Shown: positions 1 through 10,256, counted from the first letter of the stretch. The stretch is 64,000 nucleotides of DNA from Spinacia oleracea (GCF_020520425.1 NC_079488.1:85975285-86039284), one strand, 5' to 3'. Numbers and translations are program-made. Notes: generated from the letters alone by a model not told the origin.

Positions 1-118
1 AGGTAAGGTTAATAATAATTTATTTTCGCATTTCCATCTTCTGGTCATTTGGTTTTACACTTTTTGTGTAGGTTGAAAACAACAAAATTAACTTATTTTT
101 TCAAATTATTTTCAGCAG

Positions 119-229
119 GAACTTGAGTTTGTGGAAGCAGTTGCACAAGATATGTCCTCCCAAGCTTCAACTATGACCTCAACAGGCCCTTCACAAACTG
201 ACATCCCAAGCCATGTTGTAGGAGAGTAA
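119..229 (+). CDS. Last exon of a possible CACTA-type transposase gene (partial)
   Basis: A 36-codon open frame ends in TAA at 227-229. It follows an intron with GT donor at 3 and a cag/cag acceptor at 113-118. The peptide is acidic then Ser/Thr-rich (ELEFVEAVAQDMSSQ...), resembling the disordered tails of plant En/Spm-type transposase genes, but it has no diagnostic domain. The rest of the gene lies left of the window. It could equally be the tail of another plant gene. Confidence 0.3.
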   Translation, partial: ELEFVEAVAQDMSSQASTMTSTGPSQTDIPSHVVGE

Positions 230-915
230 TGTTTGACTGTTGATGCGGAAAACAATGTAGTATCTTAGCTTTTGTGAAGCCTTGAAGTGTGTGAGACATC
301 TTTAAGGATATAATTAAGAATGGTTTAGGGTTTATTGATTATGCTTATGTTGATAATTAAGAATATTATGTATGATACGACTTATGTTTATGTTGATGCA
401 TAACAACTTGTTAATTTCAGTGGATGATGACATCAATTGGATGGCTCTGGATAATTATGGTCAATTGTGGTACTTTTTGGTCATTTTTGGTTCATCATAA
501 TTGATTTTAGTCATCATGGTGAATTTGGTCATTTCGTAGTTGAATTGGTGATATTTTAGTCAAATGTAGACATATTAGTAAAGGGGTATGGTCTTCCAAA
601 TAGCTGGTATCGATGATATTGAGCGGGCGAAGTTGCTTTAGAGGATCAACTTGTTATTTCAAGTGCTAATCAGGCACAGATTTCTTGTTGTGACTCACCA
701 CCTTAAAGTGATACACTATACCATGGAGGAGTTGCATACTCTTTATCCTGACTCACAAATCAAATGGAAATCACCGCAACAACAAAATGTTGCAAACTTA
801 ATCAAGATTAGAAGGTACATATCCCTCAATATGTAAGGATCACTTGTCAAGTTTCATCAAGTTTTTACCAACTCTTCACCACTAACATTGTTGTTATTTT
901 CTTGAAAACTATTCA

Positions 916-946
<31 letters not shown>

Positions 947-951
947 CTCCC
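230..951. other. Non-coding AT-rich stretch with AC/AT microsatellite
   Basis: No convincing gene. Repeated 'ttggtcat' phrases lie at 460-560. A CA/TA dinucleotide run at 918-946 abuts the insertion site of the LTR element that follows; the target duplication ctccc is at 947-951. Confidence 0.5.
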
Positions 952-1285
952 TGTTCCGGGGTTGAAACGATGGAAGGAGCGTCCTTGATGTCTTGAGTTC
1001 CGATCACGTACGGTGCCTGCAAGATGAACTCCGGGCCAAGGGGGGGTCCCCGAGGCGGAGCCTCCGACGCTCAAGTCAGTACAATTGATGTATAAAATGA
1101 GGTGTTTAGGGGAGAGAGAGTAGGGTGGCTTCTCTAGGGTTAGAGAATGGCCCCTTTACCTTGCCCTTTGAGGGGTATATATAGTGCCTTTGTTGGGCCT
1201 TTGAGGCCTTGTAAGGGATATTGGGCTTGAGTGGATTTTATTGGCTTTTAGGTTAAAATGGTGGGCCCATTTTAACACCCCAACA
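952..1285 (-). repeat. LTR (3' LTR in element orientation)
   Basis: 334 bp, TG...CA ends (TGTTGGGGTG.../...CCGGAACA on the minus strand). A TATA box, tatatata, lies at 1176-1183 and is used on the minus strand. Confidence 0.92.
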
Positions 1286-1433
1286 AATGCCCCCCAGACC
1301 CAATTCTATTTGAAAAATGGGTTGGGTTTTGATTTTGATCACTTCCAAGTGAAAGTCGATTTCAGCTCAGAATTTTAACCTCGGCTCGGATTGTAACATC
1401 GGTTCGAGTTGTAATCTCGGCTCGGGTTTTACC

Positions 1434-1767
1434 TTCGGATTTTTGTCCTTCGGATTTTTACCTTCGGCTCGGTTTTATCCTTCGGATTTTTACCTTCGTC
1501 TCGGTTTTATCCTTCGGTTTTTTACCTTCGGCTCGGTTTTATCCTTCGGATTTTTACCTTCGGCTCGGTTTTGTCCTTCGGATTTTTACCTTCGGCTCGG
1601 TTTTATCCTTCGGATTTTTACCTTCGGCTCGGTTTTATCCTTCGGATTTTTACCTTCGGCTCGGTTTTATCCTTCGGATTTTTACCTTCGGCTCGGTTTT
1701 GTCCTTCGGATTTTTACCTTCGGCTCGGTTTTATCCTTCGGATTTTTACCTTCGGATTTTACCTTCA
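1434..1767. repeat. 32-bp minisatellite array, left block
   Basis: About ten head-to-tail copies of a 32-bp unit with core CTTCGGCTCGGTTTTATCC followed by a CTTCGGATTTTTAC half. As 32 is not a multiple of three, every frame is open and cycles through the same peptide (SFGFLPSARFYPSD...). The long ORFs here are an artefact of the repeat. Confidence 0.93.
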
Positions 1768-2837
1768 GCTCGGACTGTAACATCGATTCGAGTTGTAATC
1801 TCGGAGCGATTTTTCACCTCGCTCTTCAAATCCGGAGATCTGTTTAAGAACGTGCTTCTAAAATCGGCTCGGATTGTAACATCGGTTCGAGTTGTAATCT
1901 CGGAGCGGTTTTTTTTACCTTCGGCTCGGATTGTAACATCGATTCGAGTTGTAATCTTTGAGCGATTTTTAACCTCGTTCTTCAAATCCGGAGATCTGTT
2001 TAAGAACGTGCTTCTAAAATCGGCTCGGATTGTAACATCGTTCGAGTTGTAATCTCGGAGCGGCTTTTTTCCTTCGGCTCGGATTGTAACATCGATTCGA
2101 GTTGTAATCTTTGAGAGATTTTTAACCTCGTTCTTCAAATCCGGAGATCTGTTTAAGAACGTGCTTCTAAAATCGGCTCGGATTGTAACATCTGTTCGAG
2201 TTGTAATCTCGGAGCGGTTTTTTTACTTCGGCTCGGATTGTAACGTCGATTCGAGTTGTAATCTCGGAGCGATTTTTAACCTCGCTCTTCAAATCCGAAG
2301 ATCTATTTAAGAACGTGCTTCTAAAATTGGCTCGGATTGTAACATCGGTTCGAGTTGTAATCTCGGAGCGGTTTCTTTACCTCGGCTCGGATTGTAACGT
2401 CGATTCGAGTTGTAATCTCGGAGCGATTTTTAACCTCGTTCTTCAAATCCGGAGATCTGTTCAAGAACGTGCTTTTAAAATCGGCTCGGATTGTAACATC
2501 GGTTCGAGTTGTAATCTCGGAGCGATTTCTTTACTTCGGCTCGGATTGTAACGTCGATTCGAGTTGTAATCTCGGAGCGATTTTTAACCTCGCTCTTCAA
2601 ATCCGAAGATCTGTTCAAGAACGTGCTTCTAAAATCGGCTCGGATTGTAACATCGGTTCGAGTTGTAATCTCGGAGCGATTTCTTTACTTCGGCTCGGAT
2701 TGTAACGTCGATTCGAGTTGTAATCTCGGAGCGATTTTTAACCTCGCTCTTCAAATCCGAAGATCTGTTCAAGAACGTGCTTCTAAAATCGGCTCGGATT
2801 GTAACATCGGTTCGAGTTGTAATCTCGGAGCGGCTTT
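1768..2837. repeat. 154-bp tandem array (about seven units)
   Basis: The landmark 'gaacgtgctt' recurs at 1848, 2004, 2157, 2311, 2465, 2619 and 2773 (spacing 153-156, mostly 154). Each unit contains two versions of a 'ctcggattgtaac' box and the 'tcaaatccg' box. Later units are more alike than the first ones, suggesting recent local expansion. Confidence 0.93.
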
Positions 2838-3056
2838 TTACCTTCGGATCGGTTTTATCCTTCGGATTTTTACCTTCGGCTCGGTTTTATCCTTCGGATT
2901 TTTACCTTCGGATTTTTACCTTCGGCTCGGATTTATCCTTCGGATTTTTACCTTCGGCTCGGTTTTATCCTTCGGATTTTTACCTTCGGATCGGTTTTAT
3001 CCTTCGGATTTTTACCTTCGGCTCGGTTTTATCCTTCGGATTTTTACCTTCGGAAG
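2838..3056. repeat. 32-bp minisatellite array, right block
   Basis: The same 32-bp unit as at 1434-1767, about seven copies, some shortened by loss of the 'ctcggttttatcc' half. It sits on the other side of the 154-bp array, so the two arrays are interleaved. Confidence 0.9.
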
Positions 3057-3480
3057 TGATGTAGTGCCATCATGCCAATGTATGCTGTTGTTACCAATCG
3101 TGCAAGGTGATTGTGGGCTCAGTTGAGTCTGAGTTGTGGAAACTTGCTTTATTTCCAAATTCATAACTTTCACGCGTGAGCTGTTACTGGCTCCAAAAAT
3201 CTGTACTCAAGCAAAATGAATCCTCTTTATTCTGAAAATGAGTTTGCAGATCTGGGAGAGTGGGAAAGCATCTTTACTTGGCCTTGAGGCTACTGGGCCA
3301 CCAAAATGTAGTAACGATCTGTAGCAACAATTTGTAGCAACATTATTTGTCACCACACTACCCATTATAACGTAATTTGTTGACAAACAGTAATTTTTGG
3401 TCGGCTATTTCAGATTTCCGGCCATTTTTGCGGTTGAACATAATAGTATGAAAATGTGGATTTTCATGGGTTATTGCTCT

Positions 3481-3501
3481 CGATCCCCACAGACGGCGCC
3501 A
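3481..3501 (-). other. Primer-binding-site-like sequence of the LARD
   Basis: On the minus strand the sequence three bases inside the LTR reads TGGCGCCGTCTGTGGGGATC. Its first eight bases equal the tRNA-Asp type plant primer site, then it diverges. I could not name the tRNA. Confidence 0.65.
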
Positions 3502-3504
3502 AAT

Positions 3505-3838
3505 TGTTCCGGGGTTGAAACGATGGAAGGAGCGTCCTTGATGTCTTGAGTTCCGATCACGTACGGTGCCTGCAAGATGAACTCCGGGCCAAGGGGGGGT
3601 CCCCGAGGCGGAGCCTCCGACGCTCAAGTCAGTATAATTGATGTATAAAATGAGGTGTTTAGGGGAGAGAGAGTAGGGTGGCTTCTCTAGGGTTAGAGAA
3701 TGGCCCCTTTACCTTGCCCTTTGAGGGGTATATATAGTGCCTTTGTTGGGCCTTTGAGGCCTTGTAAGGGATATTGGGCTTGAGTGGATTTTATTGGCTT
3801 TTAGGTTAAAATGGTGGGCCCATTTTAACACCCCAACA
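3505..3838 (-). repeat. LTR (5' LTR in element orientation)
   Basis: 334 bp, one mismatch to the copy at 952-1285. TATA box at 3729-3736 on the minus strand. Confidence 0.92.
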
Positions 3839-4434
3839 CTCCCTATATAAAGTGAGACTTCAACCAACAATCCAAAACAAACAATAACAATTACTCATTC
3901 AGAAACATAATAACTTTTCATTCATTTCTTGCCATCAATTAGCTTGTTACATCTTAATTTATCACCACATCGATCCGATTCAAACTACATAGAAAAAAAC
4001 CCGGGCCCAACACCTAGTAGTCTAGTACCCCTAGTCCGAGGCTCCGACCCTTAAACGCTCTTACCAATACATGAGAAAAATCCGATAAGAATTACAAGTA
4101 CACAGATACATAAAACAACCCCTAAGTCTACCCCATTACACTTCATCTTCAACATCGCATAATGAGTTTTGATTTTTCTTGGATCATGGTTCACATTAGC
4201 AATCATCTTCTTCAGCTCTTTATTCTCCTTGCACAGCTCCTTATTTTGATCCAGCAGCTCCAAAAATATGTCCCTCTGCCAAAATGTCATTTCCTCGTCA
4301 TATTATATAAAGTATATGCATCCTCCCCTGTTTGTATTAGCATCATAATCAGGACGCATAATAAACCTTCTTCCCGTATTTTCTTTGGTCCATCTCGTCC
4401 TAATCAAAGCCTTCAAACCACATATTCATGTCCA

Positions 4435-5880
4435 CAGGCCCGGTGGGAGCCCTGCGAATCCTGGGCAATAGCACAGGGCCACCGAAAATTAAAGGGCCCA
4501 TTTTTCGGAGCCCAATTTAAGTACTTCATCCATTCCGGAAATATCGCACCATTTATTTTTTACACTATTCACACTACGACTTTTGCCATTTTTTAGTTAT
4601 TCGTACATAAGGAAATTTTAATCATATGGGGTCATGTTAGATTAGTACTTATGTATATATATTCTAAATATTAATGTTTTATAATTTTTACTTGCACACG
4701 ACTTGAGATATTAAGAATCAAAATAATGGTTAGAGGAGCAAAAAATCAACTATGGTGCGATATTTCTGGAATGGAGGAAGTATTAAAAAAACTACAAACG
4801 TTGTTGTTTCAATCACGGTTCAGTTCATCGCCCCTATCAACGCAATAAACGCATTCAATTTTCAACGCCTTGTAATCTTCTCCAATTACCAATTACCAAT
4901 TACTTTCTTGTTTCCAAATTATTTGGATTCCAATTATCTTCAATCCTTTCATATTCTAATCAAACTTTCCATTAAACATTCTCTTCTTCTCAATCATTCA
5001 ATTAACATTATTTTATGTTCAATGGTTGAATTTAATCTGTATCAAGCAATGTGTTTTCAAATTTCATTTCAAAAAGAAAAAAAAAATCAGATTATAGATC
5101 CCCTCGATTCAATATTTGCTGGGAATTAGGAAGGGGTGAGATTTGGGGATTTTTTGAAGATCGAAGAATAAATCAACAAACTAGCTTGATTAAATTATAG
5201 ATGAAATTATAAAGGTAATTTAGCTAGTATAGATGAAATTATAAGTTTTCTATTCTGAATTTATTGATAGATGTAATTTTGTTTTATCTATAATTTAACT
5301 ACTATGATTTTATTCTGATTTGAGTTTATTTTGCCTTATTAAACTTTTCGTTGCGATTTTAGTCTGATTTAATGCTCCCTTTGTTTGTTGCGATTTTAGT
5401 GTGTTTTGAGTTTATTTTCGTTTTTTTGTCTGATTTTATTGATGAAATTTTAAAATTTGTTCTTATTTCTACTTGTTTTGTTCTTATTTTGTTGGCTTCA
5501 AACATATACGCAAAAGCTGGATTTTTTAGCTCTGATAGGATGCCATAATTGCCAAGAAAATTTGAGCTTTAATGGTTTATCCCTAATGTATTCCGCCTAA
5601 TAAATGAATCTCCTATTTGTAAAAAAAAAAGGACTATTGCAATTTGAGTATAATTCACAAGAGTAATTGTGGAAGTGACTTGAAATGTTTTTGGGACTGA
5701 TTAAAAATTTAAATAAAGTAGTTTGATTTTTTAGTGCTTTGGTCTGTTGGGATAAAAGCGTTGTACTCGGAAATTACTCCTAGTAGTATTCCAATTATCG
5801 CACATTTGCTTGTGTAAGGCCCCATTTTTAAGATCAGGACTAGATTAGTACAGGGCCTCAAAATATTTAAGACAACCCTG
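4435..5880. mobile_element. Non-autonomous hAT-like element
   Basis: Begins CAGGCCCGG and ends ...GACAACCCTG (reverse complement CAGGGTTGTC). It is flanked by an 8-bp duplication with one mismatch: catgtcca at 4427-4434 and tatgtcca at 5881-5888. Both ends carry the 'cagggcc' motif common to this hAT group. It sits inside the GRF pseudogene and carries a Mariner-type MITE. No transposase frame is visible. Confidence 0.68.
4522..4782. mobile_element. Stowaway/Mariner-type MITE
   Basis: 261 bp with about 30-bp terminal inverted repeats (TACTTCATCCATTCC... and ...GGAATGGAGGAAGTA), TA at both borders, and 'atatcgcacca' inside the repeat. It is nested in the hAT element. A relative lies at 61430-61686. 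Confidence 0.75.
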
Positions 5881-5905
5881 TATGTCCATCCCATGACTCT
5901 TGCAT

Positions 5906-6206
5906 AAATGCAGAAAAAATTTACAAGTTAAAATCGACTCCATTAGCATTAAGACTTGTGTAGTCGTAGTGATAATGATATTTAACATGAATTAATTAAA
6001 ATTTATTGAACTTTAATCCAAACCGTCCAACAAAAAACCATAATAATCCTTCCATGAAATAATTCTTCAAATGCCTAATAATTGAGTAGGTTCTATACCC
6101 AAAGTGTTTAATTATATACTTACTTGGACAGAAAACATAAAAGCCCCAAAATTTCAGAAAATCTCAGTTCATTTGAAAATAAGAACCATAATTTACGAAA
6201 TTAAAC
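5906..6206. other. No feature seen
   Basis: AT-rich sequence that would be the upstream flank of the GRF pseudogene. No promoter can be defended. Confidence 0.4.
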
Positions 6207-6480
6207 ACTACTAGAAAATTGGCCTTACCTTAACGAAATTTCTAAACACGAAATGTTGTTTGCAAGAAAACGAACCGTGGTAGAAAGAGCAATAATATAA
6301 TTGCACTCGTTAGAGAAGGAGACCTAGCAAGAACAGTAATGCAAGGCCGCGAATTAAAGAGAAGAGAGGAGTAGAGATGAGCAGAGATACCAGCAAAGAG
6401 AGGAAAGAGAGACTAGCAGCAGCAAATCAGCATGTAAATTAACAAATTTCGTGTTTTGGGATGAAGAACAGTAGAAAACC
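6207..6480 (+). mobile_element. Possible CACTA element end
   Basis: cactactagaaaa at 6207 matches the conserved terminus of plant CACTA elements. It is followed by inverted 'cgaaattt/aaatttcg' motifs. No matching opposite end or 3-bp duplication was found, so this is a fragment at best. Confidence 0.35.
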
Positions 6481-6596
6481 CTTAAGACCAGCTCTAACAA
6501 CGGTAGTAGGAAAAACATAAGATGAAGAGCTTAGGGAGTTTAATTTTTTGAATTTTTTTGGGTAAGTTTTTTTGGTATTTTTGGTACTTCTGACTT

Positions 6597-7045
6597 AATT
6601 AGTTTTGAAACTTTTTTATTTTAAAATTTATTAATTAATTAAAATAATTAAAATATGATTAACGTTTGATTAGTACTTCCTCCATTTCTATATACTTACA
6701 ACACTTCCCTAAAATGGAAATGTCACAATAGTTGCAACACACCTAAAATGAAAATATTTTTTACCTAAAGTTACACTTTTACACCTAAGATGAATTTAAG
6801 TAAGTAGTGTGACTAAAGTGGTTGTGGCCCCACTCAAGTACCACTTTCTTAAATACCGTGTAGAGGGGTATGTTGCAACAATAAAGAATCGGAGAAATTA
6901 TATGATTAGTGACTAATTGAACGAAGTTTTGACTAAGGTAGTAATTGACAACAATAACTAAAGACCTATGTAGTAATTTACAACTTTTAACAAGGTATGT
7001 AGTAATTTGCAAAGTCACCAAAGATCTAGGTAGTAATTGGTAAAT
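6597..7045 (+). repeat. Dispersed repeat copy 1 (interrupted by MITE)
   Basis: Sequence flanking the MITE at 6674-6900 matches, on the opposite strand, 55585-55815: the shared parts include 'attaattaattaaaata', 'atgattaacg', 'gactaaggtag' and repeated 'gtagtaatt' boxes. It is an unnamed dispersed family. Confidence 0.6.
6674..6900. mobile_element. Stowaway/Mariner-type MITE
   Basis: Inverted ends TACTTCCTCCATTTC and ...GAATCGGAGAAATTA with TA borders, plus matching 'ttacaacac/gttgcaac' deeper in. The related locus at 55585-55815 lacks it and shows an empty site. Confidence 0.72.
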
Positions 7046-7398
7046 TTAAATTATTATGTATTCTAAGCCGTAGATTATTCCATGACCTTCTAGGTGGCCT
7101 AAACAGAAAATAATAGGCCTCGTTCTCTTCAACTTATAAAACCTTATTTAAATAAGTTGCAGGTACTAATTCACATAAGTTCCTATGAGTCAAATAAAGT
7201 CCTATAAAATCTTATAAGTTCAGATAAGTTCGTGATTATTGACATAAATAATCGACTCGTGATTTTGTCATAGATACAAATATTCTTGATGGAGACCAGA
7301 AAGCAGAAAATAAAGCAACATATCATAAAATTATGCACAAGCCAATGAAAAGCCAGTGAAAAAAGTATGTTTAGTGATTGGCATTTCAATCGCTAACT
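7046..7398. other. Spacer with degraded MITE-like 'ataagttc' repeats
   Basis: 7112-7240 contains 'cgttctcttcaacttata' and repeated 'cttataagtt/agataagtt', resembling 23669-24121. 7065-7110 is repeated at about 9155-9215 on the far side of the next element. No gene. Confidence 0.4.
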
Positions 7399-9115
7399 GC
7401 TGTACCCGGGTACAGCCAGCTCTGGCTGTACCCCCAAAAACGACACGCTCATATTGTTTGTTCATTCTTGTCGACTGTTTGTTCTTTTTTATTGTACTGT
7501 TTGTTCATTCTTATTGTACTGTTTGTTCTTTCTTGTTGTACTGTTTGTTCTTTCATGTTGTTTTTTAAATTCATCATCAAATTTTCATAATTGTTGTATA
7601 TTTTGTTCTTTCTTCTGGAATTTTATGTTCTTTTTTATATTGTTTGTTCTTTCTTGTTTATTTGTTTGTTTATAATAATCATATGGTTAATGTTCATAAT
7701 TAAACTCTTCATTAATCTTTTATTCTTTCTTTTTGTATTGTTTGTTCTTTGAATTTTATGTTCTTTTTTATATTGTTTGTTCTTTCTTGTTTATTTGTTT
7801 GTTTATAATAATCATATGGTACGTTAATGTTCATAATTAAACTCTTCATTAATCTTTTACTCTTTCTTCTTGTATTGTTTGTTCTTTCTTGTTGTACTGT
7901 TTGTTCTTTCTTGTTGTTTTTTAAATTCATTCATCAAACTTATTGTTGTATTGTTTGTTCTTTCATGTTGGCTTTAAAATTCATCATAAAATTGTTCATA
8001 ATTGTTGTATTGTTTGTTCTTTTTTATGGAATTTTATGTTCTTTTTTATATTGTTTGTTCTTTTTTGTTGAATTATTTGTTCTTTCTTGTTTATTTGTTT
8101 GTTCACAATAAATATATGGTTAATGTTTATAATGAAATTTTTCACTTCATTGGTCTTTTATGTTTTTACAAGCGCCTATATTGTTTATTTTCAAATAAAT
8201 AAATAAATGTTCATTTTCAAAATAGTAAATGTTCATTCCAAATAAATAAATAAATGTTCAATTCCGAAATAGTAAATGTTCATTTCCGAAATAGTAAATG
8301 TTCATTTTTGTAGTTTATTTCCAAATAAATAAATAAATGTTCATTTTCAAAATAGTAAATGTTCATTCCAAATAAATAAATAAATGTTCAATTCCGAAAT
8401 AGTAAATGTTCATTTCCGAAATAGTAAATGTTCATTTTTGTAGTTTATTTCCAAATAAATAAATAAATGTTCATTTCCAAAATAGTAAATGTTCATTCCA
8501 AATAAATAAATAAATGTTCATTTCCGAAATAGTAAATGTTCATTTTTGTACCAGTATTTTTTCTTTCTTGTTGTATTGTTTGTTCTTTCATGTTGGCTTT
8601 AAAATTCATCATAAAATTGTTCATAATTTTAGTATTGGCTGTTCTTTTTTCTGGAATTTTATGTTCTTTTTTATATTGTTTGTTCTTTTTTGTTGAATTA
8701 TTTGTTCTTTCTTGTTTATTGGTTTGTTCATAATAAATATATGGTTAATGTTCATAATGAAATTGTTCACTTCATTGGTCTTTTATGTTTTTACAAGCGC
8801 CTATATTGTTTATTTCCCAATAAATAAATAAATAAATGTTCATTTCCAAAATAGTAAATGTTCATTCCAAATAAATAAATAAATGTTCATTTCCGAAATA
8901 GTAAATGTTCATTTTTGTAGTTTATTTCCAAATAAATAAATAAATGTTCATTTCCAAAATAGTAAATGTTCATTCCAAATAAATAAATAAATGTTCATTT
9001 TCGAAATATTAAATGTTCATTTTTGTACCAGTATATTAATGTTCATTTTAAACAACACAAAACGACATCGTTTTGGATGGGGGTACAGCCAGCTTTGGCT
9101 GTACCCGGGTATAGC
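7399..9115. mobile_element. Inverted-repeat element with hairpin ends and T-rich tandem arrays
   Basis: 7399-7435 and 9079-9115 are inverted copies of a 37-bp end (GCTGTACCCGGGTACAGCC...). Inside each end is a near-perfect 26-bp palindrome starting GGGTACAGCC and ending GGCTGTACCC. The 1.6-kb interior is strongly strand-biased, built from 'ttgtttgttctttcttg' repeats and 'aaataaataaatgttca' repeats. No transposase and no clear target duplication. The 'aaaacgacatcgtttt' palindrome next to the right end is reminiscent of Mutator-like ends. Family unresolved. Confidence 0.6.
7963..9035. repeat. Two-copy 620-bp direct repeat with inner 130-bp tandem array
   Basis: 7963-8560 and 8582-9035 are direct copies sharing 'tcatgttggctttaaaa', 'ttcttttttgttgaatta' and 'acaagcgcctatattg'. 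In the first copy a 130-bp unit starts at 8191, 8321 and 8451, each containing (aaat)n and 'gaaatagtaaatgttca'. The second copy has fewer units. Confidence 0.8.
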
Positions 9116-9789
9116 CAAAAATTTGTTACGAACACAAGTTTTATGCATGGTATTCTCAACCGTATATTATTCCTTTAGACGGATGATCTACTACATGACT
9201 CGTCTAGGTGGCCTAAACAGCCAACCAGTTGACATACAACATTATTTGTCAGCATGGAAACAATTTAGGTGGTTGCCGATTTCAAGCGATGCCACCGACT
9301 TCCGATCACTTTGAACCATTTTATTTTAATCAGATATTATTCAGAGAAACCCCCGCATATTAGTTGCGAGAGCGACAGAAAATTAAAAATTGTTTGCTAA
9401 CGTCCCACAAAGTTTACACAAGATGGTGTAATCTAACACATATATATATATTATATATTAAAATATGATAAATAAAATAGGTGAATATAGTAAAATATGC
9501 ATAAAGTAAGATAGGCATGTTCTTTTAAACTGAATTGAACTGAATTGAACCGAACTTAACTTAAATGAAATGAATAAAAAATATTAAAAAAAACATTAAA
9601 AAAATGATAAATAATAAATAAAAAGTGATAATGTATAATGAATTGAATAATGAATTATCCAGTGTTTCTCTGATACCACATGCTTACAGGTTAACCCTAA
9701 TAAGTCCTCTATTTATTGATATGGGGTGAATACTTAAGCTCGGGAACACATCATAAACCTGTCAGGGTTCAATGTTGGTTCTATATCTT
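9116..9789. other. No gene; AT-rich spacer
   Basis: Contains a partial repeat of 7065-7110 at about 9155-9215, AT microsatellite (9441-9470) and 'gaattgaac' repeats (9533-9550). Confidence 0.4.
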
Positions 9790-10256
9790 TCACCTACTTA
9801 AGTGTGCCCATTAGTTCAAAGAAGCTGAGAGGAGCAGAATGTGATATGATTATAGACAAAATGGTGGCTAGAATAAGGATATGGAGTTCAAGGCATATGT
9901 CTTTTGCAGGCAGAATGCAGCTTTATAGTTAATTTTGTCCTCATGAGCATCAGTGTTTACTGGCCTCAAATTTTTCTATTCCCTAGTTCTTTCCTAAAGA
10001 AGATCAATGCTATCTGTGGGTCCTATCTATGGTTTGGATCTTATGCTGATAGTAGACTTGGTGCTGTGGCATGGGACAAGCTTTGCTACACTAAGTTTCA
10101 AGGGGGTTTAGGTTTCAGAAATTTGATTTTATGGAATCAAGCAGCTATGGGTAAACACGCTTGGGCCATATCTCAGAAGAGGACAACTTGTGGGTAAAAT
10201 GGGTGCATGCTATGTATGTGAAAGATAAAATTTGGGCTCAGTTCACAGCTCCCACT
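9790..10256 (+). pseudogene. LINE (L1-type) reverse-transcriptase 3' fragment
   Basis: Three-frame reading gives the region just after the RT palm in plant L1-type LINEs: PISSKKLRGAECDMI, WSSRHMSFAGRMQL, then in another frame INAICGSYLWFG and LGAVAWDKLCYTKFQGGLG (a typical 'W..C.PK..GGLG' block), WNQAAMGKHAW, and WAQFTAP in a third. Frameshifts and stops separate the pieces. It is cut on the right by an LTR beginning TGATATATGC. Confidence 0.8.

Larger units (their letters stand above)
952..3838 (-). mobile_element. Non-autonomous LTR retrotransposon (LARD/TRIM-like) filled with tandem repeats
   Basis: Two 334-bp direct repeats (952-1285 and 3505-3838) flank the element, and the 5-bp duplication ctccc lies at 947-951 and 3839-3843. 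The LTRs differ at one base (C/T in the 'cagtacaattg' stretch), so insertion is very recent. Orientation is minus: a primer-binding-like sequence starting TGGCGCC lies just inside the right LTR (3481-3501), a G-rich polypurine tract lies just inside the left LTR (rc of 1286-1300), and the LTR TATA box reads on the minus strand. There is no gag or pol. The interior is two 32-bp arrays around a 154-bp array, plus about 450 bp of unique sequence next to the primer site. It would need proteins from another element to move. Confidence 0.92.
4051..5905 (-). pseudogene. GRF-type zinc-finger membrane protein pseudogene, split by a hAT element
   Basis: On the minus strand, 4422-4302 encodes a GRF-zinc-finger pattern: CG...IRTRW, then TGRRF, PDYDAN and GGC.YF. 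An open segment (4290-4051) follows with a coiled coil (LLDQNKELCKENKELKK) and a C-terminal hydrophobic helix (LGVVLCICVLVILIGFF), the usual layout of short plant GRF proteins. Lesions: an in-frame TAA where the family has Trp before YDEEM, Arg in place of the Cys after GRRF, and a frame change just before the first CG. The likely start codon (5905) and first seven codons lie beyond a hAT insertion at 4435-5880. GRF modules of this sort are common near plant transposons. Function here is lost. Confidence 0.7.

Noticed and set aside
1434-2837. CRISPR-like array
   Set aside because: The repeats are contiguous with no unique spacers, and the window is clearly a plant nuclear genome.
1443-3126. 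Several overlapping ORFs of 70-167 codons with SFGFLPSARF-type repeats
   Set aside because: They arise because a 32-bp or 154-bp tandem unit without stops is open in several frames; no gene signals.
7356-8202. Cys/Phe/Leu-rich ORFs (CSFLLYCLF repeats) resembling membrane peptides
   Set aside because: Direct translation of 'ttgttctttcttg' tandem repeats; several frames give similar peptides.
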